Below are positions 8,048-19,131 of a stretch of DNA of 64,000 bases, in pieces. A program made the translations under genes and the position numbers. Each line of letters starts with the position of its first letter. The first letter of the stretch is position 1. A model generated the notes under the pieces. It did not search any database. It was not told where the DNA came from and saw only the letters and a program-made list of their open reading frames with translations. Location of the stretch: positions 1 to 64,000 of the forward strand of contig CAJQUW010006836.1 of assembly GCA_907163375.1 (NCBI GenBank). Direction: 5' to 3'. This DNA comes from Prostheceraeus crozeri (lineage: Eukaryota; Platyhelminthes; Polycladida; Euryleptidae).

Positions 8048-8082
8048 TACATAGTACTTGTCTGTGATGTGAATAAAATATT

Positions 8083-8403
8083 TCAAAGATGGAAATGTGT
8101 TTTCATTTTGTATCGAGTTAAAGCAGTAGCAACTACTGGAATTGTAAGAACGCCAGATGAAATGACAATTGTTAAAGCATTAGACCATCTCTTTCTTAAT
8201 TTTTTATAATGCTCTAATCTTAATAATAATTGAGATTCCTTATCTTTCATATACCTAACTCTATCTTTGTGTTTTTCTTTATTCATTTTTTCAATGTTAA
8301 TCTTTTCAATGTCCATTAAAGTAGAACTACGTTCATATGATAACGAAGGATATATTCTTGAGGTTCCTTCCACTTTTGTTTCATCCACTTTTGTTTCTTC
8401 CAT
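8083..8403 (-). CDS. Unrecognised 106-aa virus membrane protein, copy 2
   Basis: The protein is identical to that at 6692-7012 and keeps the same upstream CATTTAAAA context and 60-bp repeats, so it may be expressed. Its frame opens at MEETKVDETK with no further in-frame extension, which supports that start for both copies. It has a charged helix and then one predicted membrane span near the C-terminus. Function unknown. Confidence 0.6.
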   Translation of the reverse strand: MEETKVDETKVEGTSRIYPSLSYERSSTLMDIEKINIEKMNKEKHKDRVRYMKDKESQLLLRLEHYKKLRKRWSNALTIVISSGVLTIPVVATALTRYKMKTHFHL

Positions 8404-8660
8404 TTTTAAATGAATATTTTGAATAAATATTTTGAATAAATATTTTGAATAAATATTTTGAATACAATCTTCTGGTATATTGAGACTACGTGATATTTTG
8501 AGACAACTTAAATTTTCGTCTGCCTAAATTTTCAAAATTCTTAGACCACGTGATATTTTGAGACAACTTAAATTTTCGCCCTTCGGCCACGTGAAATTTG
8601 AAATCTACCTAAATTTTTGAAATTTTGATTTTTTTGAAAATTTTGAAAAACCCCCGCAAA

Positions 8661-8721
8661 AGTGTGACATCCGGCGCAAGCGAAGCAAAGCGAAGCGAAG
8701 CGTCGCGCCGGATGTCACACT
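8661..8721. repeat. Terminal hairpin at the right end of the virus element
   Basis: 17-bp perfect arms (8661-8677 and 8705-8721) enclose a 27-base GAAGC-rich loop. The outer end ...GTCACACT is taken as the element terminus because piggyBac coding sequence begins within ten bases after it. If the left end, outside the window, starts AGTGTGACATCC, this is part of the terminal inverted repeat. Confidence 0.7.
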
Positions 8722-8725
8722 ATAA

Positions 8726-9260
8726 ACTACTGGTACCAACTTCGATTCGGTGACACCACTGGGAGTGGTTTAGCGCCGCGGCAGGGGTGCTCGAACTACA
8801 GTCGCACAGCCCGCGATGATCGCAAAGTACAATAGCAGTATGGGAGGTGTAGACCTCTTCGATCAACATGTCGCTACCTATCGCATTGCATTCCGGTCGA
8901 AGAAATGGTACTGGCCACTGATCATTCATGGAATTGATGCTGCTGTTTCCAACAGCTGGGTTATGTTCCGGTCATCAAGTGCACGAGCTACAGTCAGCTT
9001 GACTTTCGACGATATCTGGTCACAACATACCTGATGCGAGCTGCGGCAAGCAACGTCGCGAAGGTACTTCCAGCGCGAGTCCCTGGAAACGTGAGATTCG
9101 ACAATATGAATCATTTTGTTTCTTCTCGTCCAAATCAACGACGTTGTCAATTGGCAACATGCTCAGTGAGGCCTCGCACATTTTGCATCAAATGCAATAA
9201 AACTCTCTGCGTAGACTGTTTCATTACTTATCATACGAAACAGCTTCAAGGACAAGCTCA
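8726..9260 (+). pseudogene. piggyBac transposase C-terminal part (broken)
   Basis: The hallmark YNSSMGGVDLFDQ, which includes the third catalytic Asp of piggyBac transposases, is at about 8828-8866. It is followed by YRIAFRSKKWYWPL. A frame change near 9020 leads to the C-terminal cysteine-rich domain (CQLATCSVRPRTFC, then CNKTLCVDCFITYH), which binds the terminal DNA in this family. An in-frame TAG lies near 8771 and a second break is the frame change, so the gene is dead. Its N-terminal two thirds, with the first two catalytic Asp residues, are missing from this side of the virus insertion. Confidence 0.85.
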
Positions 9261-9580
9261 AGTGTATTTTAGCTATTTCTTCAGTTATTTTTCATTTGTT
9301 GAATACCGAGTTGTGTTACACTTTTTTTGTTTATATTGTTTAGACCGTTTAGAAAATCAACTTTTGCAGTGAAATAACAAATAGCCATTTTTCTCGAAAT
9401 TCGTGTTCTTTTTGCTAATGTTAACCGCGGGTGGCATCATATGAGATCACAGTGAAAAATGACCTTCCTGTCCTTTCTCAACAATAATATTTTGCATGTA
9501 TCTTGTTTGACATAAACCTAGTTTACTGACCAAAAATCACTTGTTTCCTGCAACCGCATCATGGTGCCGCTTCTAATGGG
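8728..9580 (+). mobile_element. piggyBac element, right part, interrupted by the virus
   Basis: Transposase-derived sequence is followed by a piggyBac-like right end, CCGCTTCTAATGGG at 9567-9580, directly next to TTAA (9581-9584). Its complement begins CCC, as piggyBac termini do. The 5' half of the element should lie on the far side of the virus, outside this window. Confidence 0.75.
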
Positions 9581-9584
9581 TTAA

Positions 9585-12500
9585 GTCGCCACTACGGACA
9601 CCCTGCTATGCAGAAGACTTGTTTTAGAAATATAAATATCATGCAGCCAAAATAGATAAAAATACACAATAAATTCTTTTATCAGCCAAAACTAGTGCAT
9701 GAAATTGATAAAAAATTAACATCAGACACATTGAAAAGTGAGCTTATTGAAAATAAAGTTAGTTGCTAATTTATTGTTCGCCATGTATTAATGCCAAATG
9801 CACAAAGAGCAAAGGACACAGAAATGCGCCTATTATACTCTTTCACTACAATAAATTCGATCCAGGAAGTCGCTCTTCTTCAGAGGATATTCCGATCAGG
9901 GGGGATGATATTAACGAAGAAGAATGAAACTTGAGGCAATTTTTTATCTTAAATAGCGATTATTTCAATGATAAAATGCATGCATGACTTATTCAAGAAA
10001 ATAGCAAAGGCCTGCACGTATACTACGAGAGAAAAACATGAATTCTCTACGGACTCTGTATTTGAAAAATTCAACATTGATTTTTCTTAATGGAAAAAGT
10101 CCATTGTCAGCGATTAGTAGAGAAATTTATGCATCAAAAGTGGAGTTATTTCCTGGACAGGGAAATCGTGAACAAATTCATAATGAACAAAATTCCTTGC
10201 TTAATGTATTTGATACTGCATCTCTCATGCACTTGCGTTTTAATTCGATTCAATTCATTTTCGTTCACGTTTCAGCAGATTGATTTATTGTTCTCTTATC
10301 GAAAATGTGAAACGCAACGAATTGGAAAACAGAATGTCAAAGAAGGAATCGAATTGCATTCAAAGTCAACAAATGCAATAGATGCCATCCATTTCTTAAT
10401 CATGAAAGATTGCCGACATGGCATGCAAATAGCAATCTGCTTAAAAATCCAATTGCCATGAAAGTGATCAATATCTGGAATAGAATTCGGATTTCCTCTC
10501 ATTTTATTATTAATATAAGAATGGCATGGCGGTTTCATGCAATTAATTGAGTCAATGATGAAGGGATCCCAAAAGGATGTGTAACCTCTTATACAGAACA
10601 TCAACATTACCAGGCCGGCCTACTGAAGATTACGGAGGACATGAAACGACGATGATTGCTTTTACTCCAGACACTATCAGCGGGTGCCACGTCCAAAAAA
10701 ATGGAATTTGTACTTAAAAATCAGTAACTCTGAGCCCGGGTCAGTTCCAACTCTGCTTCAATCTCCTTGCAATTGGATTGTGCATCGTGTATTCTGTGAT
10801 CCTGTTAGACAAGTTGAGGAACCGGTAGAACTCAGCAGACATGCAGAGTCGCAGCACGTGGTGCATATCATTCCATAAATGTCTCATCGTCAATAGAGCT
10901 GCGAGCTACAATTTAGGCCCTATACAAATTTCCAGACAATGTCTGAGATGAATTTACGAAAAATATAGAATCGAACCACTCCTGTCCCTTCTAGGCCTAC
11001 ATCATGAATGCAAGATGGAAGTGTTCTAATCTTAGTATATTTGACTTAGACCATTGACTTTGATCCTCTTCGCTTCACGAGAAATGCGTTTGTCATTTGT
11101 TTCGTTTATTCGTTCATCGTTCAGCTGAGCAGATGTTGACCAATACAAACAGTGTCTGGCCTTTTTTCAGAACGCAGTCGAGTCGATCAGTTAGTTGTTA
11201 GTTCTCCTCTTCCTTGTTGACTTTTTCCCATATCCTTTATTTTCATGACAATCATCATGAGGAAAGACCGCTCCTCGATCTCTTCCACAGACAGTCCTGC
11301 CTGTTTTGACTATCACTCATAGCTTTAGACTTCAAAAATATAATGTAATTAGCAAAACAATGTATCTTGTCCATTGTACATAAACATTGCTAAATCAAGA
11401 CGCATTTTTACTGATCAATTAGTATAATTTCTATCAGTCCCCTTTGAAAAATAGAGTGGTATGGCTTTGCTAAAACGTAGGCAATGCAGTGCGCATAGCA
11501 TTGTTATTAAATTCTCTACATTGTAAATTGTATCAAATTACGGAAGCTTGCTGATTTTGACTTCGAAAGCTGAATTGGCTTCGTAGTCAAACGTCTACAA
11601 TGTAGACGCTTGCGCGTAAAGTCTCATTTTATAAACAGCCAGTACAACAGGCCTTTCGAAAAATGGTCAACAAATAATTATTACAAAATGCACAAACGTA
11701 ATTACCATCAATCTGCAGAGGGATTCTCCCCTATCAACGCATAAAACTAACCTTGCATGCACTTACAGAAGCGTCATTTTGTAATTGGTGGACATTTCAT
11801 TTTTTTCTATTCAAAATCAATTTCATATTTTCGACATATTTTAGATACTTTTTCGTTTTAATGCTTTATGATGGAGGTTGATGAAGAAGAACTAACTATG
11901 CTGTGAATCCTCTTGCATATACACTCACTCACACATGTTTATTTACCATCAATTTTGATTTCAAAATCATTCTTTGAAAACTCATTGCTATCGACTTGCA
12001 ATCAAACCGTAATACGATAGCGGATGTTAATGAATGAATACTTATCATGTACCTGCTGAGTCTATGCGAAATGACTATTTGTAAGAATGTCATCGTTAAT
12101 TTTGAACTTTTTAAGAAAGTTTAAGCAGGTTACATTCAAATGCATTCATCTTTTGCTTGTGTTTATCATTGAACAAAGTAACCCAATGTTTGCCTGTCAT
12201 CAATATGTCTTCAGTTCAACTGCATTTATCCGTACATTCAAGTCAGAAGACGGCCTTTATAAACAGACTTTTGAAAAACGTCATTCGATCTCCTGCAGTT
12301 CTTAGTGCTCCTAAGATACACAACATCTGCTAAACAAAAATTCATAGTGAAAACTGTTAACATAAACAGTAGCAAGAGAATAAACATTCAATAAACACAA
12401 TTTTGGAATTTCTAGAACATATCTCAGTGTTGGATTGCCCTGAGATACAGTCAAACCACATGCACAAAAGTCATGACGATCATGGTGTCATTTACAAAGC

Positions 12501-15500
12501 ACTTTTGACTTATTAGTCGTGTCTATGAATTCAATTATAATTCAAATTCCTTCACTGACTGCGACAGAAGACATTATGAAGATTGCGTTTTAAGAAGCAA
12601 CAAGTTAACGCTTCGGGGACCAAATGCGCGCAAAGTGTCGTTGATCAGAAAGATTACATAATTGGAGCATATTTACATGAACATTTGGTCGTGAAAGGGT
12701 TTTAACGATTATATTTGCAAGATCAATATTATGATGAATGAATGAATTCTGTGTAAAATGTACTAATCATTGTCAATTACTGATTAAGTAATGTTGTCCT
12801 ACATGTATAAACAAACATGGGGTGCGCGCTTTGTAGGAAGCTGATAGGAGCCGCGCCTAACATTGGACGGTCATGCTTATGTTCGCGAGCAGAGAGGGCT
12901 GAAATCAATAAAATGAGCAGAAAAGAATTGCTGCTATTCAGAAATTTTCGGCATATGTCACTCTTTTAGCGGTTCTAACACAGGTATCAAGTCTTCAGGT
13001 GAAGATCATCCTTCTTCGAGGCACTTCATGACTAGACATACATGTACATGTATTTACCACTAATAAGTATTAGGTCTTACTCGTAAAGATGCGGAGATGC
13101 TTGTAACAAACGTCCTCTGATTCTTATTCGTCATGATTTCTGCATGGAATATACTCGTATATGAGGATATCTACACTTGGAGAGGTATAGGTACCTGACC
13201 TTGAAATATCTAGAAAAAATTCCGTGTTTAGACCTTTAAGCAAATGTCCAGTTAGTCACTCCCGCATATATCAGGACATCCGAAAATATTGGCTGGTGAG
13301 GGGATTTGAGCATCTTTCCTTTGAGTCATTTGATGAGTGGCGATCAAGCATTCGCTTCATTTCTTCACAGCCTGCCCACAAAGTGGTTATTCTGGAAATG
13401 AACGAGAAAATGTGGTTTGTCGAAAATTAAGCTGATCGCAAAATGCCGTTGATCGCAGCCATTTCAAAATACCATCAGTGTTGCCTTCAAGTCCTGTTGT
13501 AGAGAAATCTTTAGCATACACGATATCGTCGCCACTGATTGTTGGAATAGGCAGTCTTTTGACAACAAACTCTGAGAAATTCGTTCCATATGAACATTTC
13601 TCCCGAGACTTCTACTCGCATACGTGTGTACTTCTGCAATTTTTTCAACAAAGTGACACTCATCCTCCTTCTTATACATGATAACATGGGCAGTTTTGAA
13701 CTTGAACAATAGTGCATGCATAGTGGGTTTTGAAGCTTGAAAAAGAATTCAAATTATTTAAAATCATCCTAACAAACTTCAATAAACAGATAAGCCAAAT
13801 TCAATTCATTGTTTATTGAAAAAGATTCACAGAAGGCTTATTTTACAGCATGCGTGAACTATTTCAGGGCCTTAACTTAAAAAGAAATGCGAGCATGGTG
13901 CGTTCACAAAACATAGTACTCGTATTTCTAATGATGTGAACGAATGTACATGACTCCATAACATCAGATATGAAACAGCTATCAAACACCAGTGTGTCAC
14001 TCAAAAATTGTCACTACATAATAACCTGTCTATAGGACAAAGGTAGGCTTGCATGTACATATCGGGCATGTTCGATTTTAAACTTCTGATTTAAGGTACT
14101 TCTCCTGAACAGAGAAAAGAAGAATTTTTGTTTTGAGCAGGCAGAATTCACATTCCTAAATAGCAGAAAATCGATGTAACTGGTGGCAATTCATTCAATG
14201 AAATATTTTGCGGCATCACACAAGAACTGCATGATTTATTGAAAAGGAATGTATCTTCTTAGCCGGATACATTTCATGTGCTTCAGGAAGCGTCTACAAT
14301 CCTCTGTGGGGTTTATATTCGCACACTCGAGAGAATTTATTTGCTGACTTTACATGGTATTCATTTCGCCTGAGTTGCTTCATTTTCTATTTTATGACAG
14401 TCATTAAAGTTACGTAGTGGTTGCGAAGAAACTTTTACTGATGAGCAACAAAACTTTCAATAACGCGAGCGCTTTCATGGCCTCTAGTCATGCGCACAGC
14501 AACCGAGAAGATGACAGAGTGATTATGTGCACAAAACGAGACGTTTTCACAGAACAAAGAGAAAAATATCATGATCGGAATTGTTTTAATCTGTTTCACT
14601 TTCAATTTTGTCGTCATAGCTTTCAAATTGCTCAATAAATGTTTTAATTGGAAATTATGATTGATACGGTAGATATAGTGGTAGAGTCATTGCATGTTAC
14701 CCATGTTCTATTTCTAGATATTGCAAGTAGTGAAGAAAACGGCTTTTTATGCAAATACAAAGGGACCAGTCTGAGATGCGCGCATGCAGGACTTTTGCAG
14801 ATCAGTAATCAGTCAGGAACATCGACATCATGCCAAGAAATTATATACAAGCATCACCAGTTGTGTGTCTCGATTACCAGTGTGTACTGCCACGAACAAA
14901 TGTAGCAAAATGATAACATATAAGTTCATGATTGATGCGTAAATGCGTAATGCCAAGTATACATGCAATGTGGTGCTTCTTACAGCCTAAACGTCATATT
15001 CATTATTTCCAATTATTTTTTGAAGCGTTCCTATTACCAATTTAAATTTGGGAGTTTTATTTGTGAAGCCGCTATACGCTTGCATGTGGGTTTATAAATG
15101 AATTAATCCCTATTAAAAAGACAATTGAGTGACACGATGCATCTGTATTCATCAAAATGAAGAAAAAGTTTATTCATGCTATTCATTTTTGTAAAATTTA
15201 ATATAAACTGCTGTAGCATGATGCGTTTAATGACAGTTTCAGATAGTATAGACAGAGTTTTAAAAAGGGCAAAAAGGCGGCTCGGCATTCTGAAGCCGAT
15301 CTCTTTATTTCTGTTTTTCTATGTAAGATGCATTATTTTCATTTTTTTGTCTCATATTTTTCTTCATTTATTCCGCTACAGAAATATCTCATCGAACCAT
15401 GATTTAACTGTGCCTAATTTTACAAGTAATTTTCTAGTCAATGGAAGTCATATAGGCCTATACATTTACTAGGCCTACAGCATGCTATAACAAGCTACTG

Positions 15501-16722
15501 ATATGAGCATGTTTAGGGCCGAACACCAAATACTGTCTCGTTTAGTCGATCTAGTAGTGACAAGACCAAAGTGGACAAGACACTTCCGAAAGAAAAATCA
15601 TTTACATGCATATCTATAAAGGTGTCCTACATTGTCAAGAGAATGCATTTGCGTGTCTGGATGTCTATCTGTTTCATGATATGTTTAAAATTTTATGATT
15701 GCTTTAAGTATTCAGTGATTTCTTAATTACTATCTGTACAATTTTGAAAGAATCATTATTTGACACTACTTGATAATTTAAACAGTAACTACTGATAAGC
15801 TGTTCGTTAGATTTGAGGAATAATTATGACTTAGACTGCACTTTTTGCTTTATTCTGAGGGAATACTGTCTGCGTTGTGGGACTGCTAATCGCTATTCTG
15901 CCAATGCCAGCTAAACGAGATACATTGTGTAACAGAATAAGAAAATAATTTGAAAAAGTTGTGGTATTCCAGCAAGTGAATTAATACTTAAATGATACAG
16001 CGACTGAATTTCCAGTTTGACCTCTTACCTGAGGAGAGGATTCTGATCCAATTCGAGATTCACCTGGATGTGACTATTTGACTGTTGGCATGTCATCAAT
16101 TATGTCCTAACTATTGTAGTCGTGCTTTTTCAAATCTCGGGATCTCGACAGATGCAAATAATGAAATCATGACAGAATCTCAAAAAATACAATGGGTTGC
16201 GGAATCAGTAACCTATTCCGAAACCTGCCATTTCAAAAGAAATCCAAATGTATGCAAGCTTGTAATGTATTTGAGAAGGAAAACGTCGTGAGCGATCAAA
16301 AAGATGGGTGTTTGACGAATTTACGAGGCATGAGTAACCTGAGTAACATACTCGTAAATGCTATAATTCTCTTAGGCCTATGATAACATGACATATACAG
16401 TTGGGGTTTGGGGTGACATACAATTTGTGGCACATAATCTATAATTTGAGAGCACTATAAGTCAAAATCACTATTAATTTATGTTTTGTCTCACATCAGA
16501 ATTAACTATGTTAAAAAGTTTGACTGTTAGTGCAATTATATAGCAACCATTATAGGCTATCTTTAGGCTAATCAATTAAAAGTGCTTCAGAGACATTCTT
16601 TAGATAGACTACCAAGTCAAATACCATCATATTTCATTTTTACTTCTTTTTTTAGTTTTTCTCTTTTGTGAACAAAATTGCAATAGTGCAATGATGCTCC
16701 TAAACAAAGCTAATGCCATGAC
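9585..16722. other. Long stretch without a recognisable gene
   Basis: Only short open frames without domain features are present, none with convincing splice structure or coding bias. Bases about 10740-10905 resemble the right part of the MITE at 17818-18186 (AATTGGATT, AACTCAGCAGAC, TGGTGCATATCATTC against its GGTGCACATCATTC). They are probably an old copy of that family. I see no RNA gene here. Confidence 0.5.
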
Positions 16723-16880
16723 CGGCGCTGGTGGCTTTGTGGCAGAGTGTTTGCTCTGCGACCGGAAGACCTGGGTTCAAACCTGGGCCTAATACTACAG
16801 TGCATTAATAAAATAGGTCTACTCTGTATTCTTCCTAAACACTCAGCAAAAAAGTGAGAGTGGGATAAATAAAAAGAATT
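16723..16880 (+). mobile_element. tRNA-derived SINE
   Basis: The head has a good RNA polymerase III A box (TGGCTTTGTGGCAGAG from 16732) and B box (GGTTCAAACC, 16774-16783) at tRNA-like spacing. It does not fold into an intact tRNA with a matching acceptor stem. A non-tRNA body follows and ends in an A-rich tail (GGATAAATAAAAAG). The boundaries are approximate. Confidence 0.65.
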
Positions 16881-17669
16881 CTATCACATGGAAGAAAAGT
16901 ATACCGCTTATCGAGAAAAAACCAAGGTTTACTAATTGCTTTTGAAATTAATTTTTCAAAGCCTCGAGGTATTTAAACATGATGCCTGAATTTAACATGT
17001 TTTTGCAGGTCAATAATAATTGACCTATAACTGAAGGTGACTAATATTTTTACTGAAGCCACCGGTGCACATTTCTTCAATTAAGGACAGTCTCTCTTAA
17101 AATCAAAATATCAGACACTGCTACTCGGAATGAGGGTAGTGTTAGAAGAAGTGATTTGACAGCAGGTGAGCTTCTCTAAGTTTTGAGGGTTCATTTAATA
17201 TCTCTTGTGCTTCTTTACAGCAACTTTGATTTGTTGACCATAAAGTGATTCAGAATTATGAAATCATAGATGTCAGCTTAGTAGAATTACATAAGTGGAC
17301 TTAGAAATTCGAAAATATAATCGCTATGCGAAATTGGCGCAATAGGAAATTGTGGACCAAAGAAATATTTTCAGGACCGAAATCTGCCAAGCATTGATAA
17401 ATCCATCATATTTATGATTGAAAAAGCCTCTTGTTTCTAAAACGCTCTTGCTCAAAAATCCCATCACATTTTCAAATTTAAAAATCCCAGGTAGGGGAGG
17501 CGGGACTGAAATGGGCACCCTAAAGGGGTTTTCAGACTTATTCTTTACAAAAGCAATTATTTTCTTCCCGGGACAACTCACAGGGCAAGAACAGCGTATC
17601 AGACAACTCTACAAAATAGATGGAGGTTCTAGGATCCATAAGAAAAAAACTAAAAGCGTCAAAATACCC

Positions 17670-17720
17670 ATTTAGCCCCATAGCACGGGGTGATGTGAGC
17701 ATAAAAACTTGGGGCTAAAT
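17670..17720. repeat. Stem-loop with 11-bp perfect arms
   Basis: ATTTAGCCCCA (17670-17680) pairs with TGGGGCTAAAT (17710-17720) across a 29-base loop. No linked gene is visible. It may be the end of an unrecognised repeat. Confidence 0.6.
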
Positions 17721-17817
17721 GTGTTTTTCATATTTTGACTTATTAAATGATGTTTACCAACGGTTTTATAGTCTCCTATACATGATGGGTTGAATGGACC
17801 ATGACAATATCGGCTGT

Positions 17818-18186
17818 TAGTCCGGCAGCCAGAACGAGTTTCTGCAGGGACCGAGGCCGAAAGTGAGACTTTCACAGAATGATGTGCACCCTATGAACAT
17901 GACAGGAAATGACCTGAAAACATTCCATGCCAAAAATTATAACTCTGGGTTAAGTACTTTTCGTTTAATCAGAGAAACCATACAAAATTTCATTTTAGAC
18001 AAAAACTGCAATCTGCGTCCCATTGGATTTGCATGTGTTTTTCTTTGATCATGTCTGACAAGAAGAGGAACTCACTAGAACTCGGCAGACGTGCCGAATT
18101 GTAGTAGGCATAGGGTGCACATCATTCTGTGAAAGTCTCACTTTCGGCCTCGTTCCCTGCAGAAACTCGTTGTGGCTGCCGGACTA
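17818..18186. mobile_element. MITE with ~78-bp terminal inverted repeats
   Basis: Arms 17818-17895 and 18109-18186 are inverted copies with two mismatches in 78 bases. The outermost TA on each side followed by GTCCGGCAGCC fits a TA target duplication, as in Tc1/mariner-type MITEs. The 213-base middle has no useful frame. A degraded relative lies near 10740-10905. Confidence 0.8.
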
Positions 18187-18675
18187 TGTACATTGGTAGT
18201 TAAACAAGGTTTCTTTCACATTGCCTGAAAAGTCATGAATCATCATTTTACTCGGTTTTGCACTTGTCACAAAATAACAAACGTTGCATGAATCGCCTTT
18301 TCATTCATGCCACACCACTCATGAGCCGAAGTCTTATACGGCATTTGGAGCAAAGGTAAATCAATCATCGCGGTTTATTGTCAATCGCCACCGATAACAT
18401 GCATGTAAGAGTGCAAACAACACATGGTAGAGTCATTCTTGAATTGAAACTGAGTAATCATCAATTACTAGGAGATAGGAAATGACACTTGATAGCCTAC
18501 TGACATGTTTCAAGCGCTGTAAGGGCAAACTGAACTGATGCTAATCTCAGAAGCAAGATACTTAAGAACTTTAAAAGAAGAATTTATGTCATTTAGTTCG
18601 CTATCTAACCTTCTAATGCAAACTTGAAAACAATAGGCCTGTCTCTTTCTGACAAATTTCATGGTTTGGTGCATT

Positions 18676-19131
18676 CCCACTACAAAAAGATTCGTCGGAA
18701 AGACGTCGGAAAAAAGTATGGTAGTCGGAAAAGGTCCGGAAATTTTTTTGACCCTTGACATGCTAATTCGGACCTCATTTCTTTGAATTTATGCAGAGAT
18801 TGTGATAAAAGTGGCTTTTTTGATTGAATCAATTTCAGCATAGACATTGAAGACATGGACGTGCGGATATGATTGTGATGACATTGATTACTCAAACAAG
18901 CTTCAAAATGGGAAAAGGAAAATATATAACACTTGATTCCTGATCAATTGACGTTTTCATGTAATTCCATAGACATCCTACTTGTGAAATAGCAGGTAGG
19001 AGGCCTAGGGTGTCCTTTTTATAATGAGGCTTCGGTTTCCGACGTCGAACTGACCATCAGCCATGCGGACATTCTGTTCCTCGGAACGAGTTCGTTTTCG
19101 ACTTCGGACCGACGTATCTTTTTGTAGTGGG
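18676..19131. mobile_element. CACTA-like non-autonomous element
   Basis: Ends CCCACTACAAAAAGATTCGTCGG (left) and its near-exact complement (right) enclose 456 bases. Subterminal GTCGG/CCGAC motifs are repeated inside both ends. CACTACAA termini with subterminal repeats are typical of CACTA/EnSpm elements. A clear 3-bp target duplication is not seen, so the superfamily is tentative. Confidence 0.6.

Larger units (their letters stand above)
1..8721 (+). mobile_element. Right half of an integrated Polinton/adintovirus-like dsDNA virus
   Basis: The segment carries, mostly on one strand, a hexon-like capsid protein, a pX-like core protein, a phospholipase A2 domain, a DDE integrase and an adenain-type protease. 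This gene set is characteristic of Polintons (Mavericks) and adintoviruses. The presumed terminus reads AGTGTGACATCC inward and ends at 8721. The terminal AG/CT bases and the DDE integrase fit Polintons, which make 6-bp target duplications; ATAAAC follows the terminus at 8722-8727. The family B DNA polymerase, packaging ATPase and penton gene are not in the window and would be expected to the left. All frames listed below are open, so the copy looks young. Class assignment is firm; whether the copy is infectious or dead cannot be told. Confidence 0.85.
7329..8727 (+). repeat. Second copy of a 1.4-1.5 kb tandem duplication of the right end
   Basis: Bases 5817-7328 and 7329-8727 are near-identical. 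The duplicated block runs from within the 196-aa gene, through the 121-bp array, the 106-aa gene and the 60-bp repeats, to the hairpin and ATAAAC. The length difference is explained by one 121-bp unit fewer, one extra AT-rich unit at 8419-8460 and a shorter hairpin loop (27 against 32). The encoded 106-aa proteins are identical, so the event is recent or the copies are being homogenised. Confidence 0.95.

Noticed and set aside
16732-16790. Functional tRNA gene
   Set aside because: The A and B boxes are good, but there is no complementary acceptor stem, and an unrelated body with an A-rich tail follows, so a SINE fits better.
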